DNA of 64,000 bases from Spirirestis rafaelensis WJT71-NPBG6 (lineage in GTDB: Bacteria; Cyanobacteriota; Cyanobacteriia; Cyanobacteriales; Nostocaceae). Of this stretch, positions 56,122-64,000 are shown one piece after another. The position numbers and the translations under genes are program-made. Every line of letters starts with the position of its first letter. Position 1 is the first letter of the stretch. The notes under the pieces are model-generated. The model had not been told where the DNA came from and did no database searches. It saw only the letters and a program-made list of their open reading frames with translations. The DNA is taken from contig JAHHID010000026.1 in assembly GCA_019359015.1 (NCBI GenBank), positions 1-64,000 of the forward strand, read 5' to 3'.

Positions 56122-56720
56122 AAGCTTTTTCCCATTACCCATTTTCTAATAAATTCCGCCCTAAGCCAGATGTTTTTTGGCTTACTTATTCTAATTTTAT
56201 TCCACTATATTTTTGATTTTGTCAACAGTATGCAGGATTTACTTATACGTACATCCCGCTACCACATTTGTGAGTAAATAGCCCTCTTTTAGAAATGCTG
56301 AAACCCAGACAGAGCAAGTTATTGGTTTAATTTAGCCAAACTCTCTGACTTCCAAGTTTTTTCCCAAAATCCGTAACTTATAAGAAAACTTTACAATTTC
56401 TTTAAAAAATCTTTGAGTCTCTACATATTAACTTTATATTATCTATTTAAAATTACAACGAATAAAGTTATACTCACTTTGAGTGAGAAAGAATGTAAAT
56501 ATACTCAGGAAATAACGAAGCAAGTTATCACTTGAAATTACTTAAAGTGAGCGAATCTTTCATGCATATATTTTTTCATTCATTGTTGAAACTGTAATAA
56601 TTGAAAGCTGTATTTTGGAATTATCGGTGCATCATGTTTAATTTATATTTTATTAGTTAAAACAACTAACTTGGCTAGTTTTAAAAATTATTTTTTACCC
56701 TAGACTCAGTTGTTTTAAGA
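56122..56720. other. Long AT-rich intergenic region before the exopolysaccharide cluster
   Basis: About 600 bases. AACTT/AAGTT words and TTTTATTAAAA-like stretches are common, but no coding frame or strong hairpin was seen. It likely contains the main promoter and 5' leader of the polysaccharide genes that follow. Confidence 0.5.
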
Positions 56721-56726
56721 GTGGTG

Positions 56727-57539
56727 ATGAGACAGGTTAACTTACTAAACGTGACCATTAACAATATTACAATGGTCGAATTGCTAGAAAATCTACGACT
56801 CGGTGGTGTTGTTTTTACCCCTAACGTAGATCACGTTATGAAATTGCAGAAAAATCAAGACTTTTATACTGTTTACCAAGAAGCAGATTATAGAGTTTGC
56901 GATAGTAAAGTTTTGATGTATATAGCTAGTTTTTTGAAAACCCCAATACAGGAGAAAATTTCTGGCTCAGATTTGTTCCCAGCGTTTTACAATTATTACC
57001 AGCATGATGAAAATATAAAAATATTTTTGCTTGGCGCTGAAGCAAATGTAGTTAAGATGGCTCAAGAAAAGATTAATTCAAAGGTAGGTCGAGATATTAT
57101 AGTCGCGGCGCATTCGCCCTCGTTTGGATTTGAAAAGAATGAGTACGAATGTAAAGAAATTGTGAATCTCATTAACTGTTCAGAGGCTACAGTTTTGGCA
57201 ATTGGTGTAGGCGCTCCTAAGCAAGAAATGTGGATTACTAAATATAGAAAGCAATTGAAGAATGTGAAAATATATTTGGCTATTGGTGCAACTATCAATT
57301 TTGAGGCAGGTAATATTAAGCGATCGCCAAAGTGGATGAGTGAAGTTGGTCTTGAGTGGCTTTACAGGCTTTTAAGTGAACCTAAGCGACTCTGGAAGAG
57401 GTATCTATTAGATGCCATCCCATTCATGTGGTTAATTGTGAAACAACGATTTCAACTTTATGAGAATCCCTGGTCCGCAGTTAAACCCAGTAAAGTTAGT
57501 AAAAGGCCGTATTTGATAAATAATATGAAGAAAATGTAG
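56727..57539 (+). CDS. WecG/TagA/CpsF family glycosyltransferase
   Basis: 270 residues from ATG 56727; GTG 56721 is two codons earlier. TPNVDHVMKLQKNQDFYTVY, ADYRVCDSKVLMYIA, the acceptor/donor site KISGSDLFPAF and FLLGAEANVVKMAQ are family motifs. VGVGAPKQEMW and GATINFEAGNIKRSPKWM close the fold. The enzyme adds a sugar such as ManNAcA or ManNAc to a lipid-linked precursor (GT26). First gene of the cluster running to the window end. A short gap of about 115 bases precedes the co-polymerase. Confidence 0.92.
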   Translation: MRQVNLLNVTINNITMVELLENLRLGGVVFTPNVDHVMKLQKNQDFYTVYQEADYRVCDSKVLMYIASFLKTPIQEKISGSDLFPAFYNYYQHDENIKIFLLGAEANVVKMAQEKINSKVGRDIIVAAHSPSFGFEKNEYECKEIVNLINCSEATVLAIGVGAPKQEMWITKYRKQLKNVKIYLAIGATINFEAGNIKRSPKWMSEVGLEWLYRLLSEPKRLWKRYLLDAIPFMWLIVKQRFQLYENPWSAVKPSKVSKRPYLINNMKKM

Positions 57540-57655
57540 AAAATTATACATATCAGTTTCTTGTAAACATGCCCCAGGTCATTAAATCCTAGTATTCATT
57601 TGCTAATTAAATTGGTAAAATTAATTACCCATTCATTTAGAATTAAGTAACTTGT

Positions 57656-59842
57656 ATGGAGACTAAGAACTATTCTGAAGAGATAGATGTTCAAAAATAT
57701 TTGCTAGTTCTCAAACGCCGTTGGTGGATAGCCTCAGGAGTGTTTGCAGCGTGTACTTCTTTAGCTGGACTTATCTTGTTCACACAAAAACCAGCCTACG
57801 AAGCGAGTGGACAGCTTCTTTTCCAATTAAATAGAACCTCATCTCTGACGGGAGTAGGAGAAAAAATAGGGGATCTTGAATCCGTCAAGCGTGAGTCTAA
57901 TCCGCTAGACACGCAAGCTCTAGTTTTGCAGTCTCTGCCGGTCAAACAGCAGGTAATAGATACTCTTAAGCTGAAAGATAAAAAAGGTGCTCCTCTCAAT
58001 CCAGAATTACTAGGAATTAAGGCTGCGTCAGTCTTAGGGACTGACGCACTCAAAGTTGATTACACATCTGAAGATCCTCAATTAGCTACAGCAGTAGTCA
58101 ATGAGGTGATGAAATCCTTCATTGCCAATAACATACTGTATAACAAAACTGAAGCTATATCCGCAGGTACATTTATTGAACAAGAATTGCCACGAGCTAA
58201 AAAACAGCTAGAACAAGCAGCAGAAGCCCTGCGTAACTTTAAGGTTCAAAATCAAATTATCGAGCTTAAAGAAGAGACGACCAAGTCAGTTGAAAATATA
58301 AGTGAAGTAGAGAAAGAATTAGCTAACGCTCGTGCTCAACTCGCGGATGTAACAGCTCAGGAAGTAGCAATACGGCGTCAAATGAATCTACCTGTAAATC
58401 GAGCTGTAAATGTTACTTCTTTAAGTCAGACAGCTGGTGTGCAGGAACTCTTAGGTGAATTGCAAAAGGTGCAAAGTCAGCTAGCATCTCAAGGAGCACG
58501 CTACACACCAGCACACCCAGCTATCGTTACTCTCAAGAATCAAGAAGCAGCTTTAAATTCTTTATTACAGCAGCGAATCAGCCAATCTTTAGGATATAGC
58601 GCAGCGATTTCTCCTAGTCAATTGCAGATGGGAAAAATCAAGCAAGACCTGACATCAGATTTTGTCAGATTACAGTCACAAAGCTTGGGTTTAGAAAAAA
58701 AAGTACAAGCTTTGTCTCAGGTCATAGAGTCTTATAAGCGTAGAGCTAATATTGTCCCAAATTTAGAGAAAAGGCAAGGAGAACTAGAGCGAAACTTATC
58801 AGTTGCCCAAAAAAGCTACGAAAACCTTATAACAAGACTACAAGAAATTAAAGTAGCAGAAAATCAAACTGTAGGCAATGCCCGTGTCATCCAATCAGCT
58901 GTGGTTGGTAGCAGTCCAGGAGAAATTAAAAAGAAACTCGCAATATCATTAGGCAGTGTATTTGCTGGTGTACTACTTGGTGTGGCAGCTGCCTTTTTTG
59001 TTGACTTAATCGATAGAAGATTGAAGACTACTAAAGAAGCAGAGGCACTTTTTGGCTATACCTTGCTGGGGCTAATTCCTAAATTTGAAACTAATAATAC
59101 ATCTACTCAACTGGAGACTAGCTTACAAGGAGTCTCGCCACGAGTCATTGTTGCAACTACTCCACGTACTGTAATTCATGAAGCATACCAAATGCTTCAG
59201 GCAAATCTCAAGTTTATTAGCTTAGATAAAAAAGTTCGCACAATTGTAGTATCAAGTTCTATATCTGGGGAGGGAAAATCAGAAGTTGCTGCTAATTTAG
59301 CTGCGGTAATGGCTTTGGCAGGACGACGAGTTCTGCTAGTTGATGCAGATATGCGTCTGCCATCTCAACATCACCTTTGGGGTCTAATAAACTCAGTCGG
59401 TTTAAGTAATGTCATGGTTGGTGAGAATGACTTCTCAAAAACCGTGCAAAATATTACAAGTAAGTTATCTATCCTCACTGCTGGAGTGATGCCTCCCAAT
59501 CCCCAAGCATTGATAGACTCAGAGCGCATGACATCTTTCATTGATATGTTGGCTCAAACGTATGACTACGTAATTTTTGATACTCCACCTTTAATTGGAA
59601 CTGCTGATGCAGCAGTGTTAGGCAACATGGTGGATGGAGTCTTAATTGTAGTCAGACCTGGTCTTGTAGATTCAACTACTGCTACCGCTGCGAAGTCCCT
59701 ACTGGCACGGTCTGAAGCTAATATTTTGGGAATCGTTGCCAACGCCGTCGATGTGAAGCACGAGCCTGATAACTACTTTTACTACAATAACTCCCGGTCT
59801 GAACAAAATGCTGAGAAAGTAAATACTGCACTATTGCCCTAA
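57656..59842 (+). CDS. Wzc-like polysaccharide co-polymerase / BY-type tyrosine kinase
   Basis: 728 residues. Wzz domain with helix 1 at about 21-43 and helix 2 at about 425-445. Between them lies a long coiled-coil region (about 175-400). The C-terminal cytoplasmic kinase has Walker A SSSISGEGKSEVAANLAAV (about 540), Walker A' VLLVDADMRLP (about 560) and Walker B DYVIFDTPP. The tail holds NYFYYNNSR, a small Tyr cluster. It regulates chain length and export of capsular or exopolysaccharide by cyclic autophosphorylation. The Tyr cluster is shorter than in E. coli Wzc. Downstream genes make the polymer. Confidence 0.92.
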   Translation: METKNYSEEIDVQKYLLVLKRRWWIASGVFAACTSLAGLILFTQKPAYEASGQLLFQLNRTSSLTGVGEKIGDLESVKRESNPLDTQALVLQSLPVKQQVIDTLKLKDKKGAPLNPELLGIKAASVLGTDALKVDYTSEDPQLATAVVNEVMKSFIANNILYNKTEAISAGTFIEQELPRAKKQLEQAAEALRNFKVQNQIIELKEETTKSVENISEVEKELANARAQLADVTAQEVAIRRQMNLPVNRAVNVTSLSQTAGVQELLGELQKVQSQLASQGARYTPAHPAIVTLKNQEAALNSLLQQRISQSLGYSAAISPSQLQMGKIKQDLTSDFVRLQSQSLGLEKKVQALSQVIESYKRRANIVPNLEKRQGELERNLSVAQKSYENLITRLQEIKVAENQTVGNARVIQSAVVGSSPGEIKKKLAISLGSVFAGVLLGVAAAFFVDLIDRRLKTTKEAEALFGYTLLGLIPKFETNNTSTQLETSLQGVSPRVIVATTPRTVIHEAYQMLQANLKFISLDKKVRTIVVSSSISGEGKSEVAANLAAVMALAGRRVLLVDADMRLPSQHHLWGLINSVGLSNVMVGENDFSKTVQNITSKLSILTAGVMPPNPQALIDSERMTSFIDMLAQTYDYVIFDTPPLIGTADAAVLGNMVDGVLIVVRPGLVDSTTATAAKSLLARSEANILGIVANAVDVKHEPDNYFYYNNSRSEQNAEKVNTALLP

Positions 59843-59968
59843 ATATCTATTGGCTCGGTATTAGAGGCAGATAACAGTCACTTAATCTCAAAAAATAAGA
59901 ACTCGCGAACTTATTAAATACCCTAAAGTTTAATAGAAGAACAAAAAAACGGAAATAGGAACCATAAG

Positions 59969-60550
59969 ATGAGTGCATCACCCCAGTTGAGAGCAAATAC
60001 AAGCGAGGCAAAACTTCCTACTTTAAGTCTTTGGCAACTTATTAAAGAAGATTGGATTGCTCACGGACGAGATTGGACTAAACCAGGATTTCGAGCGGTA
60101 GCGGTTTTGCGTTTTGGAGTCTGGAGGATGAACATTCAACCCAAACTGCTTCGCGCACCCTTCAGCATCTTATATAGGATGTTATTTCGGAAAATCCGCA
60201 ACACCTATGGAATTGAACTACCTTACACTGTCCAACTTGGTCGCCGCGTGATTATTGAACACCAGGGAGCGATTGTTATTCACGGAGACTGTGCGATCGG
60301 CGATGACAGTATTATTCGCCAAGGCGTGACTTTAGGAAACCGTTATTTAGATCGTCCCTTTGATGCACCAAAGCTGGGTAAACGTGTCAATGTTGGTGCT
60401 GGTGCGAAAATTTTTGGCAACGTTACTATTGGAAATGGCGCAAATATTGGTGCTAATGCTGTAGTTCTCTGCGATGTTCCCGCGGGAGCAACGGCAGTTG
60501 GCATACCTGCAAAAATCATCAATTCTTCAAAGCCTAATCCAGAGGGTTAA
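59969..60550 (+). CDS. Serine acetyltransferase-like hexapeptide-repeat acetyltransferase
   Basis: 193 residues. An N-terminal helical region (LWQLIKEDWIAHGRDWTKPGF, then RAVAVLRFGVWRM) is followed by a left-handed beta-helix with repeated hexapeptides: VIIEHQGAIVIHGDCAIGDD, VTLGNRYLD, VNVGAGAKIFGNVTIGNGAN and AVVLCDVPAGATAVGIPAK. The fold is that of CysE/WcaB-type O-acetyltransferases using acetyl-CoA. In this cluster it probably acetylates a sugar of the exopolysaccharide rather than serine. The His in IIEHQGA is the likely catalytic base. Complete. Confidence 0.88.
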   Translation: MSASPQLRANTSEAKLPTLSLWQLIKEDWIAHGRDWTKPGFRAVAVLRFGVWRMNIQPKLLRAPFSILYRMLFRKIRNTYGIELPYTVQLGRRVIIEHQGAIVIHGDCAIGDDSIIRQGVTLGNRYLDRPFDAPKLGKRVNVGAGAKIFGNVTIGNGANIGANAVVLCDVPAGATAVGIPAKIINSSKPNPEG

Positions 60551-60787
60551 GTGAGGTGAAATGGCTGAGAATTAATAGTTATGCTGAACTTTATTCAACA
60601 GATAAATCAAGTAATTAAAAAAATTGAATTAAATTATTTTATATATGAATGACACGGTTTATTTATAAAGTAGTGTAAGTGGGTTTAAAAAATATTTATT
60701 AATACTATATATATTCAAAAAACTTGCCAGTACCTATGATGGTAAGTTTGATATTACCCAGATTTTCCAATAAAAAAGGTTTTGAGC

Positions 60788-61819
60788 ATGAAAAAAGTAT
60801 CTGTTATTATCCCAGTCTACAAAGTCGAGAAATATATAGCGGCTACTGTGCGATCGGTTCTTGAACAGACTTATACAAATTTTGAAGTTCTGCTCATTGA
60901 TGACGGGTCTACTGACAGAAGTATAGAAATTTGTCAGCAATTTACAGACCCCAGAATTAAAATTATTAGTCAGGAAAATCGGGGAGTGGCTGCCGCTCGG
61001 AACACTGGCATCCGTCAAGCTCAAGGTGAATATTTGGCTTTTTTAGATGCAGATGACTTGTGGTCAAAAGAAAAGCTAGCAAAACAAGTTGAGCATCTAG
61101 ATAGCTCCCCATCAGTAGGAGTTAGCTTTTGTCGCTCTGCTTTTATTGATGAGGCAGGAAAGCCTTTAGGTATATATCAAATTTCTAAGCTTCAAGGAAT
61201 TAGCCTGCTTGATTTACTTTGTCGCACTCCAATTGGAAATGGATCGGTAGCTGTGATTCGGCGAGAGGTTTTTGAAGATATTAGATTCCAAGACAATCTT
61301 TATGGTGTTGTTGAGGACTTTTATTTTGATGACGATCGCCGATTACACCCGTCAGAAGATGTTGAATGTTGGCTGCGTATTGCTATTAAAACAAAATGGA
61401 AAATTGAGGGGGTTCCTGAGCCTTTGACACTTTATCGGGTAAATTCACAGGGATACTCAGCTCAGTTGGTTAAAAAGTTAAATTCCTGGGAAATGATGCT
61501 AGAAAAAGCTGGTTCCTACGCTCCCACGGTGATGGCTCAGTTGGACAACATAGCAATGGCTTACCAACTGCGACATTTAGCCAGGAGGGCAGTAACTTTG
61601 CAATCGGGTTCAACAGCTGTGCAACTGATGCACCAAGCTTTATCTATCTACTGGCTCATTTTGCTAGAGGAGCCACGTCGTACACTTATGACTTTAGGTG
61701 CTGCGTATTTGCTCTGGCTGCTACCGCGATCGCTTTACCGCCAAATTGAAAATCTTGCTTTAAAAGTCACGGGAGCTAATCAACAACGCCGCATTCTTCA
61801 AGAAGCATCCACATTTTAA
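60788..61819 (+). CDS. Family 2 glycosyltransferase
   Basis: 343 residues from ATG 60788. The GT-A domain at about 3-230 has KVSVIIPVYKVEKYIAATVR, LLIDDGSTDRSIEI, NRGVAAARNTGIRQAQGEYL and DADDLWSKEK with the DXD-like motif, then SEDVECWLRIA. The C-terminal helices (about 250-340) are hydrophobic, probably membrane associated. It transfers a sugar from a nucleotide sugar to the growing repeat unit of the polymer. Its position between the acetyltransferase and the next transferase supports a role in the cluster. The acceptor is unknown. Confidence 0.9.
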   Translation: MKKVSVIIPVYKVEKYIAATVRSVLEQTYTNFEVLLIDDGSTDRSIEICQQFTDPRIKIISQENRGVAAARNTGIRQAQGEYLAFLDADDLWSKEKLAKQVEHLDSSPSVGVSFCRSAFIDEAGKPLGIYQISKLQGISLLDLLCRTPIGNGSVAVIRREVFEDIRFQDNLYGVVEDFYFDDDRRLHPSEDVECWLRIAIKTKWKIEGVPEPLTLYRVNSQGYSAQLVKKLNSWEMMLEKAGSYAPTVMAQLDNIAMAYQLRHLARRAVTLQSGSTAVQLMHQALSIYWLILLEEPRRTLMTLGAAYLLWLLPRSLYRQIENLALKVTGANQQRRILQEASTF

Positions 61820-61859
61820 TGAGATGTAGCTGTGCAATTAAAAAGAGAGACATAACACC

Positions 61860-63089
61860 ATGACTAAACCTCTTCGGATTCTTTATGCGGTTGGTCCTGA
61901 AGATGTTATTGAAGCTTACAATTATTGGATTAATGGTCAGGATGCTCCTTCACAAGTATCAGTTACTTTCTCAAGTCAGTTTTATGAAGTTTGCAAAACT
62001 TTAGATGCCAAAGGTTACGTAATCGCACAGTCTAACAAGCAGGAATTTGTGCAAGACGAGCGATTTATCATTGAGCGTCGCCGAGTTCCATTACCTACAG
62101 CTTCAGGAATTTTTTATCACTTAAGACAGGTTTGGTGTGGATTACAGTTACTTGCCTCTGGCATTCGCTTTCGAGCCAATGTTGTCGTCGCAGATAGCGG
62201 CACAACATATTGGTTTGTTTTATCTTTATTTTCCTGGATAGGGATAAAAGTTATTCCATCGCTGCATTGTCTTTTGTGGTGCAAGTACCTGACACCACGT
62301 TTAGTAGATAAACTGAATTTATCACTTAGCCGTAATTTGTTTGCTTCTGATTGTCAGGGGATATTAGTAGCATCGCAGGACATAGCTAAACAAATTTCCC
62401 AACTAACGCGGGGTAAACATCAACCAATTTTTGAATTCTTTTCTACCTATCGGCGAGCAGACTTTGTAAACATATCTGAACCATCGGTCGCATCGCCCTT
62501 CCGGGTTCTATTTGCAGGTAGGGTTGAAGAAGAGAAAGGCGTGTTTGACTTGCTAGAAATTGCCAAACGCTTTGCTACTGAAGGTAGACAAGATATCATT
62601 TTCGACATTTGTGGCGAAGGTTCGGCACTAGAGTCTTTACGTCTTGCAGCTAATCTGAGCGGCGTTGATAACTTGTTTATCTGTCATGGATACTGCTCTA
62701 AGCCGCAAATGCGGGAAATGTTCAGTCGCTCCCACGTTGTCATTGTACCGACTCGCACAGATTTTATCGAGGGTTTCAACCGGGTTGTGTGTGAAAGTAT
62801 TTTGTCGGGTCGTCCGGTTGTTACCTCAGCAGTCTGTCCAGCTTTGTCCTATGTGCGGGACGCGGTAGTCGAGGTTCCTCCCAATGATGTTCAGGCTTAC
62901 GGTGATGCGTTGCTTGCGTTATACAGCGATCGCCAGCTTTATGAACAAAAGAGACAGGCTTGCCTGATAGCGCAAGAGCAGTTTTACGACAATACGAAAA
63001 GTTGGGGATCTGCCCTTAAATCTATCCTGCTCACCATTAAGGCACAACAAGATGCCAATAAGTTAACGATCATAAGTAGCCAACGGTGA
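61860..63089 (+). CDS. Family 4 glycosyltransferase
   Basis: 409 residues of the GT-B type. The N-terminal domain begins LRILYAVGPEDVIEAYNYWI and is variable. The C-terminal domain shows FRVLFAGRVEEEKGVFDLLEIAKRF, ICGEGSALESLR and VPTRTDFIEGFNRVVCESIL, which has the EX7E-like motif of GT4. It builds the exopolysaccharide repeat unit. The start ATG is 41 bases after the previous gene. After it the gene density drops and repeats appear, before the next gene of the cluster. Confidence 0.9.
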   Translation: MTKPLRILYAVGPEDVIEAYNYWINGQDAPSQVSVTFSSQFYEVCKTLDAKGYVIAQSNKQEFVQDERFIIERRRVPLPTASGIFYHLRQVWCGLQLLASGIRFRANVVVADSGTTYWFVLSLFSWIGIKVIPSLHCLLWCKYLTPRLVDKLNLSLSRNLFASDCQGILVASQDIAKQISQLTRGKHQPIFEFFSTYRRADFVNISEPSVASPFRVLFAGRVEEEKGVFDLLEIAKRFATEGRQDIIFDICGEGSALESLRLAANLSGVDNLFICHGYCSKPQMREMFSRSHVVIVPTRTDFIEGFNRVVCESILSGRPVVTSAVCPALSYVRDAVVEVPPNDVQAYGDALLALYSDRQLYEQKRQACLIAQEQFYDNTKSWGSALKSILLTIKAQQDANKLTIISSQR

Positions 63090-63210
63090 AAATTGGGTGC
63101 ATCCCAATGCCGGAAAAAATACCCGGCAAATACAATAGACCTATGAGCACTCATTGCTAAATTTACTCTCTTTCTCTGCGCCAATGCTTGCGAGTGGGTG
63201 AGGTAAAAAG

Positions 63211-63314
63211 CAATACGGTTCAGTTAAGAAATTTATCCGTTGAGGCAGGCTGTTCTTGAGCAGGGGATGCAGGGGAAGCAGGGGGGGAGAAAAAAGCTTA
63301 TCTGAACCGTATTG
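63211..63314. mobile_element. 104-bp MITE-like element with perfect terminal repeats and 10-bp direct flanks
   Basis: Ends CAATACGGTTCAG (63211-63223) and CTGAACCGTATTG (63302-63314) are perfect 13-bp inverted repeats. Both sides are flanked by the identical decamer AGGTAAAAAG (63201-63210 and 63315-63324), as expected for a target-site duplication. The core holds a G-rich AGCAGGGG/GCAGGGG tract. No gene is inside. Confidence 0.75.
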
Positions 63315-63400
63315 AGGTAAAAAGATATTTATGCAAGAACTTTAATGATACTGTAGGCAAATTAATGGGGGATGATACCCTACAACCCCGCTTTATTCTC

Positions 63401-63525
63401 GTTTGTCGTTCCCACGCTCTGCATGGGAATAGATTCTTTTGGAACCAACAGTAACCACAGGCTCCGCCTTTCTCAAAGCATTCTTAGGTGGAACCGACGG
63501 GCAACGAGAGCAAGAAAAGCAGTGT
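63401..63525. repeat. Interspersed repeat GTTCCCACGCTCTGCATGGG with long tail
   Basis: The palindromic core CCCACGCTCTGCATGGGAAT (63407-63426) is followed by GGAACCAACAGTAACC and a partial inverted match GGTGGAACC near 63490. The core recurs in decayed form at 30594-30613. It sits in about 700 non-coding bases (63090-63796). Confidence 0.55.
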
Positions 63526-63796
63526 GAGGTTTATTAAAGTTTTCTTTGTAAGCGATTTTTTGCTAAGGTAACTCCAAGCATATTAAATCTAACTATATTA
63601 GATTTAATACGTACATTTACTGATATTTACCAAAACTATCTCTATTTAGGTGAGAAAGTGCTTGATATACTAAGTTTACTATTTTTTGTAGTTAGCTTAT
63701 CTAATTTATTTTTTACTCCAACAATATAAGTGTCTATATATTAAATTTATCTAAGTTTTTATATTTTATTTTAATTCAATTAAGCAATATAAATTT

Positions 63797-64000
63797 ATGA
63801 AAAAAAAATCTCTAGAAATTGCTGAGAAATACTTCGTAATTATCGGGTTAACTTTCTTCACAGCAGCCTTTGACATAGGCTTAACCTTATCAACTGGTCC
63901 GTTACTTCCAACCATCATTACAACACCACTTAGATATTTTATTTGGCTAACTTCGCTGCTATTAATTTGCCTCAACTGGAAAGATGCCCTACGCACAGCC
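63797..64000 (+). CDS. Membrane protein, N-terminal part (possible O-antigen polymerase/ligase); cut by the window end
   Basis: The open frame from ATG 63797 runs for 68 codons to the window edge with no stop: MKKKSLEIAEKYFVIIGLTF, then FTAAFDIGLTLSTGPLLPTI and PLRYFIWLTSLLLICLNWKD. Two membrane helices are visible. The position at the end of an exopolysaccharide cluster and the early helix pattern fit an O-antigen ligase/polymerase (Wzy/WaaL) protein, but only the start is seen. A short frame on the other strand here is an overlap artefact. Confidence 0.6.
   Translation, partial: MKKKSLEIAEKYFVIIGLTFFTAAFDIGLTLSTGPLLPTIITTPLRYFIWLTSLLLICLNWKDALRTA

Overview
The window reads as chromosomal DNA from a filamentous, probably heterocyst-forming cyanobacterium (Nostocales-like). 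Support: very frequent GCGATCGC (HIP1) octamers, many short heptamer-type tandem repeats and interspersed palindromes between genes, a PII protein with the cyanobacterial Ser49 T-loop, an NTR-thioredoxin fusion (NTRC), many multidomain sensor kinases, and large glycosyltransferase genes. No phage, CRISPR array or rRNA operon is visible. One tRNA gene (CAU anticodon) is present.

Layout. 0-12 kb: a truncated-looking membrane protein, a two-gene Na+/solute symporter, a TPR lipoprotein, RNase D, a HAD-phosphatase/ATPase fusion, thiD, a coiled-coil membrane protein, glnB (PII) with a strong terminator, rdgB and a phosphohexomutase. 12-16.4 kb is the most accessory part: a minus-strand three-gene cassette of unknown function (small helical protein with an N/G-rich C-terminus, a frameshifted small protein, a two-TM membrane protein), followed by an actin-like parM/parR pair. 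16.4-24 kb: DedA, a Gfo/Idh/MocA oxidoreductase, queC, a CBS-domain DUF21 transporter, secreted proteins, a TnpB-type transposon scar, the tRNA and pyrE. 24-40 kb is a signalling region: a 1555-residue hybrid kinase overlapping a response regulator with a degenerate GGDEF domain, thiC behind a TPP riboswitch, a pseudouridine synthase, a kinase-like protein whose phospho-acceptor His is Asp, a zinc-ribbon PP2C phosphatase and a FHA/zinc-ribbon Ser/Thr kinase.

41-47.4 kb: a TPR protein, a 926-residue methyltransferase/GT2/GT4 fusion, a SPINDLY/OGT-like gene broken by an in-frame stop, and a type IV pilin. 47.6-56 kb: NTRC, an oligopeptide-type ABC permease, an ROK sugar kinase, a solitary PD-(D/E)XK protein, pyrG and a cell-wall amidase. 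56.7-64 kb: an exopolysaccharide cluster on the plus strand (WecG/TagA transferase, Wzc-like co-polymerase/tyrosine kinase, acetyltransferase, GT2, GT4, and the start of a membrane protein that may be the polymerase/ligase).

Most genes are ordinary housekeeping. The points most worth a second look are the 12.2-14.2 kb cassette with its A6 frameshift, the chromosomal ParMR pair with a candidate centromere repeat, three signalling or glycosylation genes with inactivating-looking changes (His to Asp kinase, degenerate GGDEF, nonsense-split OGT), a TnpB guide-RNA scar, and several small MITE-like elements, one with a clean 10-bp flanking duplication. Family assignments come from reading motifs, not from database searches.
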